Shown: positions 1-8,387, counted from the stretch's first letter. The stretch: 64,000 bases of DNA from Achromobacter xylosoxidans (GCF_002192695.1 NZ_MTLG01000067.1:124001-188000); one strand, 5' to 3'. Program-made: numbers and translations. The notes: generated by a model not told the origin, from the sequence alone.

Positions 1-909
1 CTGGGCGTGGTCAAGGGCACCGTCGACGTGCTGGGCAACAAGGTGATCAACCTGGGCGTGCTGGCGCGCGCGATGGAGAACAGCGGCGAAGCCAACATCC
101 TGTCCACGCCGAACCTGCTGACGCTGGACAACCAGTCGGCCAGCATCCTGGTGGGCAAGACCGTGCCGTTCGTGACCGGGCAGTACGTGACTTCGGGCAG
201 CAACGGCAGCACCAATCCGTTCCAGACCATCGAACGCGAGGACGTGGGCCTGAAGCTGAACATCCGGCCGCAGATTTCCGAGGGCGGCGCGGTCAAGCTG
301 GACATCTACCAGGAAGTTAGCAGCATCGACGAAAGCCGCTCCAACGCCACCACCGGCATCGTGACCAACAAGCGCGCCATCGACACCAGCGTGCTGATCG
401 ATGACGGCCAGATCATCGTGCTGGGCGGCCTGCTGGAAGACAACGTCACGCTCTCCACCAACAGCGTGCCGCTCCTGGGATCCTTGCCCGTGATCGGCTC
501 GCTGTTCCGCTACGATTCGCGCAAGCGCACCAAGACCAACCTGATGGTGTTCCTGCGCCCCTATGTGGTGCGCGATGCCAACCGCACGGCCGGCGTCACC
601 ATGGACCGCTACGACTACATGCGCCGCGCGCAGGCGGCGGTGCAGCCTGGCCAGCACTGGGCGCTGCCCGACATGCAGGCGCCGATGCTGCCGCCGCCGG
701 GCTCCGCGCCTTCGGTGTCCAACAACGCCTATGACCTGCGCCCGGAACACCAGGCCGAAACGCTGCGCCGGCCGGCGCCGGTCACGGCGCAGTCCTTTGC
801 GGTGCGCCAGTATCCCGGCACGGAGGCGGCGCGCGACGCTTCGGAGGCCATCCGCGTGTCGCGCACGCTGATGCACAGCGTGGCCGTGGATCCCGATACG
901 CTGCTATGA
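1..909 (+). CDS. gspD: Type II secretion secretin GspD, C-terminal part (5' end outside window)
   Basis: Outer-membrane secretin that forms the exit channel of the type II secretion system. The reading frame is open from the first base, so only about the last 302 residues are visible. They hold the secretin core, including the motifs EANILSTPNLLTLDN near residue 37 and VPLLGSLPVIGSLF near residue 156, then LMVFLRPYVVRD, which ends the beta-barrel region. The last 100 residues are Pro/Ala-rich and low in complexity, where other GspD proteins carry the S-domain that binds a pilotin; no pilotin gene was recognised here. The stop overlaps the gspE start by 4 bp (ATGA), indicating translational coupling. 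Identity as a T2SS rather than a pilus secretin rests on the adjacent gspE and gspC-N genes. Confidence 0.95.
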   Translation: MGVVKGTVDVLGNKVINLGVLARAMENSGEANILSTPNLLTLDNQSASILVGKTVPFVTGQYVTSGSNGSTNPFQTIEREDVGLKLNIRPQISEGGAVKLDIYQEVSSIDESRSNATTGIVTNKRAIDTSVLIDDGQIIVLGGLLEDNVTLSTNSVPLLGSLPVIGSLFRYDSRKRTKTNLMVFLRPYVVRDANRTAGVTMDRYDYMRRAQAAVQPGQHWALPDMQAPMLPPPGSAPSVSNNAYDLRPEHQAETLRRPAPVTAQSFAVRQYPGTEAARDASEAIRVSRTLMHSVAVDPDTLL

Positions 910-2333
910 GCGCGCACCCCTTGCCTTATGCCTGGGCGCGGGCGCAGCGCGCGGTGCTGTCGCTGCGCGGCGGCCAGGCCCGGCTGACCGTCAGCCCGCG
1001 CACGCCGGAATGGGCGGTGCGCGAGATACGCCGCTGCCACGGCGACATCGAACTGGCGCAGGTCGACGACCAGGCGCTGGAAACCCTGCTGACCGCGGCC
1101 TACAGCCACTCGGAAGACGCCGCCTCGGTCATGGGCGTGGCCGAGAACGAGATCGACCTGGACCGCCTGATGCAGGACATGCCCGAAGTGGCGGACCTGC
1201 TGGAGGCCCAGGACGACGCGCCCGTGATCCGCATGATCAACGCGCTGTTCGCCCAGGCGGCGCGCGACGGCGCCAGCGACATCCACATCGAACCTTTCGA
1301 GACCCACTCCGTGGTGCGCTACCGCGTCGACGGCACCCTGCGCGACGTGGTGTCGCCGCGCAAGGCGCTGCACGCCGCGCTGATCTCGCGCATCAAGATC
1401 ATGGCGCACCTCGACATCGCCGAAAAGCGCTTGCCGCAGGACGGCCGCATCGCGCTGCGCGTAGGCGGACGGCCCATCGACGTGCGCGTGTCCACCTTGC
1501 CCACCGGGCATGGCGAACGGGCTGTGCTGCGCTTGCTGGACAAGGAGGCCGGGCGCCTGCAGCTGGAGAAGTTGGGCATGGACGCAGGCGTGCTGGGCCA
1601 GCTGGACCGCCTGATCCGCCAGCCGCACGGCATCGTGCTGGTGACGGGGCCCACCGGCAGCGGCAAGACCACCACGCTGTACGCGGCGCTGAGCCGCCTG
1701 GACGCGTCCACCAGCAATATCCTCACGGTCGAGGACCCGATCGAATACGACCTGGCCGGCATCAGCCAGACGCAGGTCAACGCCAAGATCGACATGAGCT
1801 TCGCGCTGGCCCTGCGCGCCATCCTGCGGCAGGACCCCGACGTCATCATGATCGGCGAAATCCGCGACCTGGAGACCGCGCAGATCGCGGTGCAGGCCTC
1901 GCTCACCGGTCACCTGGTGCTGGCCACGCTGCACACCAACGATTCGGTGTCCGCCGTGACCCGGCTCACGGACATGGGCGTGGAACCCTTCCTGCTGGCG
2001 TCATCGCTGTTGGGCGTGCTTGCGCAGCGCCTGGTGCGCAAGCTGTGCCCGGCCTGCAAGCAGCCCGCCATGCAGGACGGTGCACGCGTGTTCCATCCGG
2101 TGGGCTGCGACGCCTGCAACCATACCGGCTACAGCGGGCGTTCCGGCATCCACGAACTCTTCACGGTGGACGACGAGGCGCGCCGGCTGATCCACGAAGG
2201 GCGGGACGAACGCGAACTGCGGCGCGCGGCGGCCGCGTCAGGCATGCGCACCATGCGCGAGGACGGGCAGCGCTGGGTCGATAGCGGGCAGACTTCGCCC
2301 GAGGAAATCCTGCGGGTGACGCGGGACGCCTAG
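906..2333 (+). CDS. gspE: Type II secretion cytoplasmic ATPase GspE
   Basis: Hexameric ATPase that powers pseudopilus assembly from the cytoplasmic side through GspL and GspF. The 475-residue protein has an N-terminal GspL-binding region, a Walker A motif GPTGSGKTTT near residues 246-256, an Asp-box region with EDPIEYDL, a Walker B segment VIMIGEIRD and a His box (LATLHTND). Near residues 381-404 it has the tetracysteine zinc motif CPAC...CDAC typical of GspE. The length is normal for the family. The ATG overlaps the gspD stop by 4 bp. In many betaproteobacteria gspF follows gspE directly; here the next genes are a leftward toxin-antitoxin pair, and no gspF is seen in the window. Confidence 0.96.
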   Translation: MSAHPLPYAWARAQRAVLSLRGGQARLTVSPRTPEWAVREIRRCHGDIELAQVDDQALETLLTAAYSHSEDAASVMGVAENEIDLDRLMQDMPEVADLLEAQDDAPVIRMINALFAQAARDGASDIHIEPFETHSVVRYRVDGTLRDVVSPRKALHAALISRIKIMAHLDIAEKRLPQDGRIALRVGGRPIDVRVSTLPTGHGERAVLRLLDKEAGRLQLEKLGMDAGVLGQLDRLIRQPHGIVLVTGPTGSGKTTTLYAALSRLDASTSNILTVEDPIEYDLAGISQTQVNAKIDMSFALALRAILRQDPDVIMIGEIRDLETAQIAVQASLTGHLVLATLHTNDSVSAVTRLTDMGVEPFLLASSLLGVLAQRLVRKLCPACKQPAMQDGARVFHPVGCDACNHTGYSGRSGIHELFTVDDEARRLIHEGRDERELRRAAAASGMRTMREDGQRWVDSGQTSPEEILRVTRDA

Positions 2334-2336
2334 TGT

Positions 2337-2723
2337 CTATCCCCGCCAGCGGTCCGGAAAGTCGAAGGAAAGCTGGCGGTGATGCCGGATCGAGAGCAGG
2401 TAGACCTGATCCTTGATCCGGGCGTACAGCATCAGATAGTGCGCAGAGACGTACTCGCGCAGTTCCGCATCCTTGGCGAGCGCCCGGAGTTGTTTGGCCA
2501 GGCGAGTGACGCCGTTGGCGACCTCCACGGAGCGCGCAGACCGCTCCAGGAACAGACGTCCCATGTCGGGGAAGGCCGCCAGGTTTGGGATGATTACCTC
2601 GACCAATTCGTCGAGCAGAGCGTCGAAAGCGCGGGGAACCCCGGCCTCGGTCAGGAAGGCGTCGATTTCTTCAAGCTGCCGCTCGAAGTGGGCGGTGAGC
2701 TTGACGGCAAGTTTGGCGGCCAC
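2337..2723 (-). CDS. ParE/RelE-superfamily toxin of a type II toxin-antitoxin pair
   Basis: A 128-residue basic protein whose C-terminal half (HYLMLYARIKDQVYLLSIRH) has the beta-strand pattern of ParE/RelE toxins. RelE members cleave mRNA on the ribosome and ParE members poison gyrase; the sequence alone does not decide between them. The start is GTG, 8 bp after the antitoxin stop, with no good ribosome binding site of its own, so translation is probably coupled to the antitoxin. The stop lies 3 bp beyond the convergent gspE stop. At 128 residues it is longer than a typical ParE (about 95-105); the extra length is N-terminal and internal. Confidence 0.75.
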   Translation of the reverse strand: MAAKLAVKLTAHFERQLEEIDAFLTEAGVPRAFDALLDELVEVIIPNLAAFPDMGRLFLERSARSVEVANGVTRLAKQLRALAKDAELREYVSAHYLMLYARIKDQVYLLSIRHHRQLSFDFPDRWRG

Positions 2724-2731
2724 GATGTCGG

Positions 2732-3034
2732 TCAGCGGGGGGGCTTGGCCGCGCGGTAGCGCTTGAGGGCCGACACTGCGCCTAGCGCGTCCTTGGTTTT
2801 TCCGGCCGCGACATCGGACAAGCCCCGGCTCGCGTCGTCGATTAACAGCAGGTGGATGCGCTCCTGCTCCAGCCGATGGTAATAGTCCAGCCGCTCGGCA
2901 TCGATCAGCGCGACATAGCTTTCGCCATTCTTGGTGATGATTTTCTCAGCCCCGGACTTGACCTGATCGGCCAGCTCGGACAAATTGGCCCTAGCTTGGG
3001 ACAACGGAATCACATCGGCGGACGAGATGCTCAT
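2732..3034 (-). CDS. Phd/YefM-type antitoxin
   Basis: A 100-residue protein whose first half matches the Phd/YefM DNA-binding fold (PLSQARANLSELADQVKSG, then ITKNGESYVALID). The C-terminal half is charged and would form the toxin-neutralising tail. Antitoxins of this family bind their own promoter and repress the operon, with the toxin as co-repressor. It is transcribed before the toxin, the usual order. A ribosome binding site AGGGAG lies 7 bp before the ATG. Seven consecutive C residues on the coding strand (plus-strand G at 2737-2743) lie just before the stop; one added C would shift translation into the toxin frame without meeting a stop. Confidence 0.8.
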   Translation of the reverse strand: MSISSADVIPLSQARANLSELADQVKSGAEKIITKNGESYVALIDAERLDYYHRLEQERIHLLLIDDASRGLSDVAAGKTKDALGAVSALKRYRAAKPPR

Positions 3035-3058
3035 GGCGGGCTCCCTGGGCTAAATATT

Positions 3059-3076
3059 TGTACATAATAACGTACA
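3059..3076. promoter_or_regulatory. Palindromic operator candidate upstream of the antitoxin
   Basis: TGTAC and GTACA form perfect 5-bp arms around an 8-bp A/T-rich spacer, 25-42 bp upstream of the antitoxin start. Position and symmetry fit the autoregulatory operator of a Phd/YefM antitoxin. The flanking DNA is the most A/T-rich stretch nearby, so the promoter probably overlaps it. Binding is inferred. Confidence 0.5.
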
Positions 3077-3104
3077 TTTTAATGCCGGGCATGCTGCCTC
3101 TGAT

Positions 3105-3866
3105 TCACGTCCCGAACGACGCCACATCCCCCGACCGCCGCCCCAGCGCCGACAACAGCCCATCCAGCGCCGCCCGGTCCGCCTCGCGCGCGGCGCCGGC
3201 GTAGGTCGCCTGGCCCTGGAATTTCAGGCCGCCGCGCCCGCCGGCGCTGCCCTGGCCGCTGACGTCGAGCAGGCCGCTTTCCGTGCTCAGAGCCAGCGTG
3301 GCGCCCGATTTGCCGCCTTGCACCCGCAACAGATACGAACCGACGGGCGCCACTGGCGTCAGCGCGGTGCTGGCGTTGCGCCAGCGCAGTTCGGCCACGG
3401 GGCCGGCGGGCAGGGCGGCGCCCAGCCGCAGCGGCTGCCAGCGGATTTCCAGCGTGCCCTGGGGCGCGATGGTGTTCCATGGCGCGCCCAGCGCGGACAG
3501 GATGGAGGCGGGCGCACGCAGCGACTGGGCCGGCACCGCAACGCCGTTCCAGCCGGGCGTCGCGCGCAGGGGGCCTTGCAGCCAGGGATGCGAGATCTCC
3601 AGGGCCAACGCGTCCCAGCGCCATTGCCACTGCACCGGCTGTGGCAACATGCGGCGTGCGCCTTGCGGACCCAGTGCGATCCAGGCGCTGCCGCGCCACA
3701 AGGTGCCGCTGGCGTCGGCCAGCGTGATCGGCGCTTTGTCCGGCAGCAGGATCAGCAGCCAGCGCGCGGGCAGCACCGTGACGGCGGCCGCGGCGGCACA
3801 GACGCTGCCGGCCAGGAGCAGTGCGGCGGAGCGTTTGGAAAGCCGGAAGCCAGACATCTCAGCCAC
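3105..3866 (-). CDS. gspN: Type II secretion protein GspN
   Basis: Bitopic inner-membrane T2SS component of uncertain role, present only in some systems. The 253 residues start with a short cytoplasmic tail, a membrane segment at about residues 12-40 and then a periplasmic domain rich in beta-strand pattern. The segment ITLADASGTLWRGSAWI is characteristic of GspN. It is the last gene of the leftward gspC-N operon and its start overlaps the gspM stop by 8 bp; an internal Met four codons in (position 3857) is an equally possible start. No terminator follows; 28 bp downstream lies the control region of the antitoxin operon. Confidence 0.88.
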   Translation of the reverse strand: MAEMSGFRLSKRSAALLLAGSVCAAAAAVTVLPARWLLILLPDKAPITLADASGTLWRGSAWIALGPQGARRMLPQPVQWQWRWDALALEISHPWLQGPLRATPGWNGVAVPAQSLRAPASILSALGAPWNTIAPQGTLEIRWQPLRLGAALPAGPVAELRWRNASTALTPVAPVGSYLLRVQGGKSGATLALSTESGLLDVSGQGSAGGRGGLKFQGQATYAGAAREADRAALDGLLSALGRRSGDVASFGT

Positions 3867-4446
3867 GCTCCGATGGCTGCGGCGCCATCAAGCTCACCTT
3901 GCCATTGACCAGGCCGGGCAGCGGCCGCCCGTTGACATTGGCGGCACGGGTGAGCTGCACCTCCTTGACGGCCAGGCCCCAGTCGCGCGCCGCGCCGTCG
4001 AGCCAGCGCAGCAAGGCCGAAGAGGGCGCCTGCTTCAGCGTCAGCAGCACGCCGGATCCTTGCTCGGGCTCGCCTAGCGTCCATAGCTCCGCGCCGAGTC
4101 CGGCGCGTTCCAGCGAGGCGCGCAGCTCCGCGGCGCTGGGCATGGCGCCGGTAGGCGGGGCCGACTTGTGCCGCAAAGCCGTGGCCTGCGCGGTCAGGTC
4201 GGCGACCGTGGCCGCCTGGCCGCGCAGCGCGGGCAATTCCGCTTGCAGCTTGCGCAGCGTGTTCAAGGGCGGTTCGATCAGCGTGACGAAGACCAGCGCC
4301 GCGCCCAGCAGCAGGCCGGCGGCGCTCACCAACCGGCGCTCGCGCGGCGCCAGCGCCCGGTAGCGCTGCCCGGCGCGCGTCAGCGCGGGCGTGAGGGTCT
4401 TGGCCAGCGACTGCCTGGCCGCATGCAGGGCTTGCGGGAGTTTCAT
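3859..4446 (-). CDS. gspM: Type II secretion protein GspM
   Basis: Inner-membrane assembly-platform protein that partners GspL. The 195 residues show an N-terminal cytoplasmic tail, one membrane segment near residues 40-60 (AAGLLLGAALVFVTLI), a coiled-coil-prone stretch around residues 65-95 and a periplasmic ferredoxin-like domain. The ATG overlaps the gspL stop by 4 bp. Length and topology match the family, and assignment is reinforced by strict GspL-GspM-GspN order. Confidence 0.9.
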   Translation of the reverse strand: MKLPQALHAARQSLAKTLTPALTRAGQRYRALAPRERRLVSAAGLLLGAALVFVTLIEPPLNTLRKLQAELPALRGQAATVADLTAQATALRHKSAPPTGAMPSAAELRASLERAGLGAELWTLGEPEQGSGVLLTLKQAPSSALLRWLDGAARDWGLAVKEVQLTRAANVNGRPLPGLVNGKVSLMAPQPSERG

Positions 4447-5435
4447 GGTTGCGCGCGCACGATGCGCCAGGTGTTGTCGTTATCGCCGCGTTCGAGCTTC
4501 AGGCCCAGCGCGGCGGCTTGCTGGATCAGCGCGGGGGTTTCCGCGACGCGTTGCGACTGCTCGCCGGCGTCGGCCAGCTGCAGCGTCAGCGCCTGTTCGG
4601 CATAGCCCAGGCGGGCCACTTTGTCGGCGGCGAAGGGCAGGGCCTGGGCCGCGGCGCGCGCCAGCGGCAGGAAGTCGGCGGCATTGGCCGCGCCTCGGTT
4701 CGCTTGCAGCGCGTCCAGGCCCTGCTGCGCCTGGCGCGGCGGGTCCAGCACCACCGGCAGGTCGGGAAAGGCGGCCAACACCTGCGCGCGCATGCCGTTG
4801 CGCAGCGCGTCGGCTTCGGCCTGCAGCTGCGATGCGTACAGATTCAGGCCGCCGATCCAGACGACCGCGGCGGCCGCGCCCCAGCGCCAGACGGGGCGCC
4901 AGGCCGAGACACGGGCCGGGGCCAGCTGGGGCATGGCCAGCGACCACGAAGGCGTGGGCGCCAGCCAGCGCGGGTCGGCGGGATCGCGCAGCGGCGCTGC
5001 CGTATCGGGTCCCAGGGTCTGCGGCGCGATGAGCGCGTGCGCGCGCAATCCTTGCGCGTTCAGCAGGCCCCAGGCGCGGCGCACGGGTTCGCGTGCGGCC
5101 CAGGCCAGCGGGACCGTGCCGTCGGCCGAGCGCGGGCCGTGGCCGATGGCCAGCGCGTCCAGGTCGCTGAGCACCAGTGGCTCCAGGGCGCTGTGCACCG
5201 CGGCTGCAAAGCGGGCGCGCGCCACCGCCGGGATCTGCACGTTGGCGGCGATCACGTCCGCGGGGTGCAGCACGGCTTCGCAAGCGGCGTGGGGAAAGGC
5301 ATGGCCCATGGCTTCAAGCGTCAGCTCGCCCTGGCGGGCGCAGCGCCCGCGCCGGTCGAACCAGGCATAGGGCAGGAGAGAGCCGGCGCCGAACTCGTCC
5401 AGCGGCGGCAGCGCGATGCGCAAGATGTTCTTCAA
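4443..5435 (-). CDS. gspL: Type II secretion protein GspL
   Basis: Links the cytoplasmic ATPase GspE to the inner-membrane platform. The 330 residues include an actin-like cytoplasmic domain (about residues 1-180), one membrane span near residues 180-205 (AAAAVVWIGGLNLYA) and a periplasmic ferredoxin-like domain that pairs with GspM. It is somewhat shorter than the roughly 380-400 residues of Pseudomonas and Vibrio homologs, as is usual in Burkholderiales. Start and stop overlap gspK and gspM by 4 bp each. Confidence 0.9.
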   Translation of the reverse strand: MKNILRIALPPLDEFGAGSLLPYAWFDRRGRCARQGELTLEAMGHAFPHAACEAVLHPADVIAANVQIPAVARARFAAAVHSALEPLVLSDLDALAIGHGPRSADGTVPLAWAAREPVRRAWGLLNAQGLRAHALIAPQTLGPDTAAPLRDPADPRWLAPTPSWSLAMPQLAPARVSAWRPVWRWGAAAAVVWIGGLNLYASQLQAEADALRNGMRAQVLAAFPDLPVVLDPPRQAQQGLDALQANRGAANAADFLPLARAAAQALPFAADKVARLGYAEQALTLQLADAGEQSQRVAETPALIQQAAALGLKLERGDNDNTWRIVRAQP

Positions 5436-6376
5436 GGAATTTCTCTAGTCCACAAGGTGTCGGGGGCCGCGGGCGGCGAACTGCGCAGCAGCGCCTGCAT
5501 GGAGATGCGCGCCCGCTCATAGGCCACGGTGCCGCTGGCCAGGAACCAGCCGCTGGTGGTGGCCACGGCGGGCGCGGGCGTCTTCACGCCCGCGCCGGCC
5601 AGGCGGTTGGCGAAGTCGCCGGCGTTGTTGAACCAATTGCCGCGGTCGCGCTCGCCCGCCATGGAGCGGGCCTGGCTGAGCGACAGGCCGGGCACCAGGG
5701 CCGCAAGCACCTCGGCCGGCGCGGTATTGACGTTGACGGTGGTGGTCGCGGGCAGCACCGTCATGGTTCGGCGCAGCTCATTGCGCGCTGCCGGATCCAG
5801 CGAGAGCAGGGCGGCCACTTCGTCCACGCCGCGCGGCAGGGGCGCGCGGGCTTCAGGCGCGGGCCGTCCCGGCGCGGAGGGCGCGTCGGCAGGCAGCGCC
5901 GGGGGCTGCGCGGCCGACATCACTTCCACCATGCGCGCGGCCAGCGTGTCCGGCAACTGCAGCGCGTTCAGCAGCCGGCGCAGCACCAGCTCCTGCTCGG
6001 GCTGCGGCACGCCATGGTTCGCCAGGTTGTACAGGTTGTACTTGCCTTGCTCGTCCTGCACGCGGCCGGAGAACACGGCGACGCGTTCGTCGCCGGGCCG
6101 TTCGATGCGCGTGTCCAGCACCGGCGTGGCCCAGATCTGGTCGCCGCGGGTGGTGGGCTCGCGCCGGCTGTGGTCGCGCACGATCAGGCGGGCCCAGTCT
6201 ATGCCGCCCGCCAGCATGGCGCGCGCCTGCACCCGCGCCATCTCGTTTTCCACGCGCCGCGTGCTGGCGGTCTGGCGCTGGAACAGGCCGGTGGTCAAGG
6301 CCGCCACGATGGCGACGATGATGAGCGCGCTGATGACGGCCGCGCCGCTCTCCGCGGCATTGTGCGGCGCTTTCAT
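5432..6376 (-). CDS. gspK: Type II secretion minor pseudopilin GspK
   Basis: Tip pseudopilin that caps the pseudopilus with GspI and GspJ. The chosen start gives 314 residues beginning MKAPHNAAESG followed by the hydrophobic helix AAVISALIIVAIVAAL; as in other GspK proteins, the usual Glu at +5 of the mature pseudopilin is absent. A large periplasmic domain follows, including helix-hairpin-helix-like VNVNTAPAEVLAALVPGLS, a GspK hallmark. The frame is open upstream, but that extension is Arg/Ala-rich and would remove the N-terminal methylation signal, so it was not used. The start overlaps the gspJ stop by 4 bp. Confidence 0.93.
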   Translation of the reverse strand: MKAPHNAAESGAAVISALIIVAIVAALTTGLFQRQTASTRRVENEMARVQARAMLAGGIDWARLIVRDHSRREPTTRGDQIWATPVLDTRIERPGDERVAVFSGRVQDEQGKYNLYNLANHGVPQPEQELVLRRLLNALQLPDTLAARMVEVMSAAQPPALPADAPSAPGRPAPEARAPLPRGVDEVAALLSLDPAARNELRRTMTVLPATTTVNVNTAPAEVLAALVPGLSLSQARSMAGERDRGNWFNNAGDFANRLAGAGVKTPAPAVATTSGWFLASGTVAYERARISMQALLRSSPPAAPDTLWTREIP

Positions 6377-6978
6377 GGCAGCTCCAGCACGCGGGTGTAG
6401 CGTTCGGGGGCGCCAGGGGAGCCGCGTTCCAGCGCGATCTCCAGGCCGGCGGGGGCGGCGGCCAGGCTGGCGTCGCCATCCACCCAGCCGGTCCCGGGCG
6501 CCCAGGCGCGCAGCTTCAGGGCGCGCGTCCCGGGCAGCAGCAGGATGCCGTCGCCGGCGGCCGGCAAGGGGCTGCGCGCCGCCGACGGCCCGCTGGCGCG
6601 CCACAGGCCGTCCTTGCGCACCTGCCATTGCACGCGCTGCCACAGGCCGTTGCCGTCGGGGTCGGGGCGCAGGACCTCGAACACGGGGCCGCCGCTTGCG
6701 CGGCGCAGCAGGCGCAGGCCGCTGGTATAGGCTTGCGCGTCCAGGCCCGCCGGTTCGAAGCCGGGGCCGGTGTACGAGAGTTCGACGTCGCGCGCCATCT
6801 GGCCCAGCGTGCGGACGATGGCGTCGATGTCCTCGGCCTGTTCCTCGATCCGTTCGCGGGCGCTCGACACGTTGGCCAGGCCGCGCCAGGCCATCAGGCT
6901 GACCAGCGCCATCAGCGCCAGGGCCACCAGCACTTCGATCAGCGTGAAGCCGGCTTGGGATCGGGGAGAGCGGCGCAT
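6373..6978 (-). CDS. gspJ: Type II secretion minor pseudopilin GspJ
   Basis: Minor pseudopilin of the pseudopilus tip. The 201-residue product starts MRRSPRSQAG and is cut by prepilin peptidase before FTLIEVLVALALMALV, giving the N-methylated Phe and Glu at +5. The C-terminal part matches the GspJ fold (FEPAGLDAQAYTSGLRLLRR region). The frame extends upstream, but only this start places the class III leader correctly. The gspI stop lies 2 bp before the start codon. No prepilin peptidase gene (gspO/pilD) is in the window, so it must be encoded elsewhere. Confidence 0.93.
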   Translation of the reverse strand: MRRSPRSQAGFTLIEVLVALALMALVSLMAWRGLANVSSARERIEEQAEDIDAIVRTLGQMARDVELSYTGPGFEPAGLDAQAYTSGLRLLRRASGGPVFEVLRPDPDGNGLWQRVQWQVRKDGLWRASGPSAARSPLPAAGDGILLLPGTRALKLRAWAPGTGWVDGDASLAAAPAGLEIALERGSPGAPERYTRVLELP

Positions 6979-6980
6979 GG

Positions 6981-7382
6981 CTATCGCAGGCTGGACAGCA
7001 GGCCGTCCAGTTGCAGCAGGACTGTGCCGGGCTGCGCCGCGCCGGCGTCGCGCACCTTGACCGATACCTGGCGGAAGCTGCGGTTCATCGAATTCGTAAA
7101 CTCCATTTCGCATTGCAGGGCGCGGCCGCCTTGCGGACAGGGCGCGCTGCGCGTGCCGGCTCGCGGCAGGGCCTGTTCCAGCCGCAGCTGCGCCAGCGCG
7201 TTCTGCGCGGCCAGCAGCGCCAGCGTCTTGTCCTGCAGGGCGCGGTTGTTCTCGGCCATGACGCCGGTCGCGCGCAGGGCGGCGCCCATGGCGACGGCGA
7301 TGATGGCCAGGGCCACCAGCACCTCGATCAGCGTGAACCCGCGCTGCCGGTCGGGCGGGCGGGGCGGTTCATTGAATTTCAT
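6981..7382 (-). CDS. gspI: Type II secretion minor pseudopilin GspI
   Basis: Initiates pseudopilus tip assembly with GspJ and GspK. The 133-residue protein starts MKFNEPPRPPDRQRG; peptidase cleavage after Gly leaves FTLIEVLVALAIIAVAMGAA with Glu at +5. Downstream residues LLAAQNALAQLRLEQ and the small C-terminal domain fit GspI. The start overlaps the end of gspH by 14 bp. An upstream in-frame Met exists but would make an unusual Cys-containing leader. Confidence 0.92.
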   Translation of the reverse strand: MKFNEPPRPPDRQRGFTLIEVLVALAIIAVAMGAALRATGVMAENNRALQDKTLALLAAQNALAQLRLEQALPRAGTRSAPCPQGGRALQCEMEFTNSMNRSFRQVSVKVRDAGAAQPGTVLLQLDGLLSSLR

Positions 7383-7857
7383 AGCGGCCCGCGGCGTCGC
7401 GCAGCAGGGTGACGCGGGCATCGCCCGCGCTCAGCGTCAGCGTGACCGGCGCGGCGACCCATTCCGTGTTGAACACCAGCGGCCGGTCCGGATCGAGCCG
7501 CAGCGCCACCGGCGCGGCCGACCAGGATTGCGGCCGCAGCACTTCGTCGCGCTCCAGCCGGTCCGGCGGCAGCGGCCTGTCTTCCTCGGCGTTCGGGCCC
7601 GGCAGCCGCCCCTGGCGTTCGAACGACCAGCCCTGGCCGTTGGCGAGCCAGCGGATGGGACGGCCGTCGCTGCGGGCTTCGCTCTGGGCCACGGTGAAGG
7701 CGTCGGCCAGGCGCTGGGCGTCGCCGCGCAGGCGGTTCTCGCCGCGGCCCACGGACAGACTCACCATGCTGGCCGCGATCGCCACGATCACCAGCACCAC
7801 CAGGACTTCGACCAGCGTGAAGCCGCGCTCAGAGTTCCCAGGAGCCGATGTCGGCAT
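7369..7857 (-). CDS. gspH: Type II secretion minor pseudopilin GspH
   Basis: Minor pseudopilin that connects the tip complex to the GspG shaft. 162 residues, with leader MPTSAPGNSERG and mature N terminus FTLVEVLVVLVIVAIAASMV carrying Glu at +5. Residues DAQRLADAFTVAQSEARSDG match the GspH helix region. The start lies 29 bp inside the end of gspG, a larger overlap than elsewhere in the operon; no other Met lies close enough to make a normal leader. Confidence 0.9.
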   Translation of the reverse strand: MPTSAPGNSERGFTLVEVLVVLVIVAIAASMVSLSVGRGENRLRGDAQRLADAFTVAQSEARSDGRPIRWLANGQGWSFERQGRLPGPNAEEDRPLPPDRLERDEVLRPQSWSAAPVALRLDPDRPLVFNTEWVAAPVTLTLSAGDARVTLLRDAAGRYEIQ

Positions 7858-8257
7858 CGCCGCTTTCTCCGCCGGGCTTGTTGTCGGCGCCGAACGAGAA
7901 CACGTCGATATCGCCTTTGACGCCGGGGCTCAGGTATTGGTAGGGGTGGCCCCAGGGATCATTGGGCAGCTTGTCCAGGTAGCCGCGCCAGTTGTTCACG
8001 CCCTCGGGCTTCTGCACCAGCGCGCGCAAGCCCTGCGCGGTGCTGGGGTAGCGGCCGTTGTCCAGGCGGTACAGCTTCAGCGCCTGCATGATGCCGGCGA
8101 TGTCCTGGCGCGCGGCGACCTGGCGGGCCTGGTCGGGACGGTCCAGCACGCGGGGGACGATCAGCGCCGCAAGTATCCCCATGATCACTATCACCACCAT
8201 GATCTCGATGAGGGTGAAACCTTGCTGGCGGGCAAGCCCGCGCGGTAACTGACGCAC
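7829..8257 (-). CDS. gspG: Type II secretion major pseudopilin GspG
   Basis: Main subunit of the pseudopilus. 142 residues: leader MRQLPRGLARQQG, mature helix FTLIEIMVVIVIMGILAALI with Glu at +5, then the calcium-binding C-terminal region (NDPWGHPYQYLSPG, FGADNKPGGESGDADIGSW) that identifies GspG. The start is GTG with GGAG 7 bp upstream. It begins a block of seven further overlapping or adjacent genes (H to N) and is separated by 130 bp from gspC, so it may have its own promoter as well as read-through from gspC. Confidence 0.96.
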   Translation of the reverse strand: MRQLPRGLARQQGFTLIEIMVVIVIMGILAALIVPRVLDRPDQARQVAARQDIAGIMQALKLYRLDNGRYPSTAQGLRALVQKPEGVNNWRGYLDKLPNDPWGHPYQYLSPGVKGDIDVFSFGADNKPGGESGDADIGSWEL

Positions 8258-8306
8258 TTGATGACTCCGGTCTTTCAGTAGAAGCGGGAGATTGTGGACA
8301 TGAAAT

Positions 8307-8313
8307 ATGACAG
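8307..8313 (-). promoter_or_regulatory. Possible Pho-box half-site upstream of gspG
   Basis: On the minus strand this is CTGTCAT, the exact half-site of the PhoB box, followed by an A/T spacer ATTT and a poor second half (CATGTCC). It lies 49 bp upstream of the gspG start. A complete box needs a second CTGTCAT-like unit 11 bp on, which is not convincing here, so the call is tentative. Confidence 0.3.
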
Positions 8314-8387
8314 CAATACTGACGCCGCCACATGCGTCCAGGCCGGACCTGCGCGCAGCGTGCGCATTGTGGCGCCCGCGGCGCGGC

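Noticed and set aside
6377..6643. Upstream extension of gspK
   Set aside because: It is Arg/Ala-rich, overlaps gspJ in a wrong frame and would remove the pseudopilin leader.
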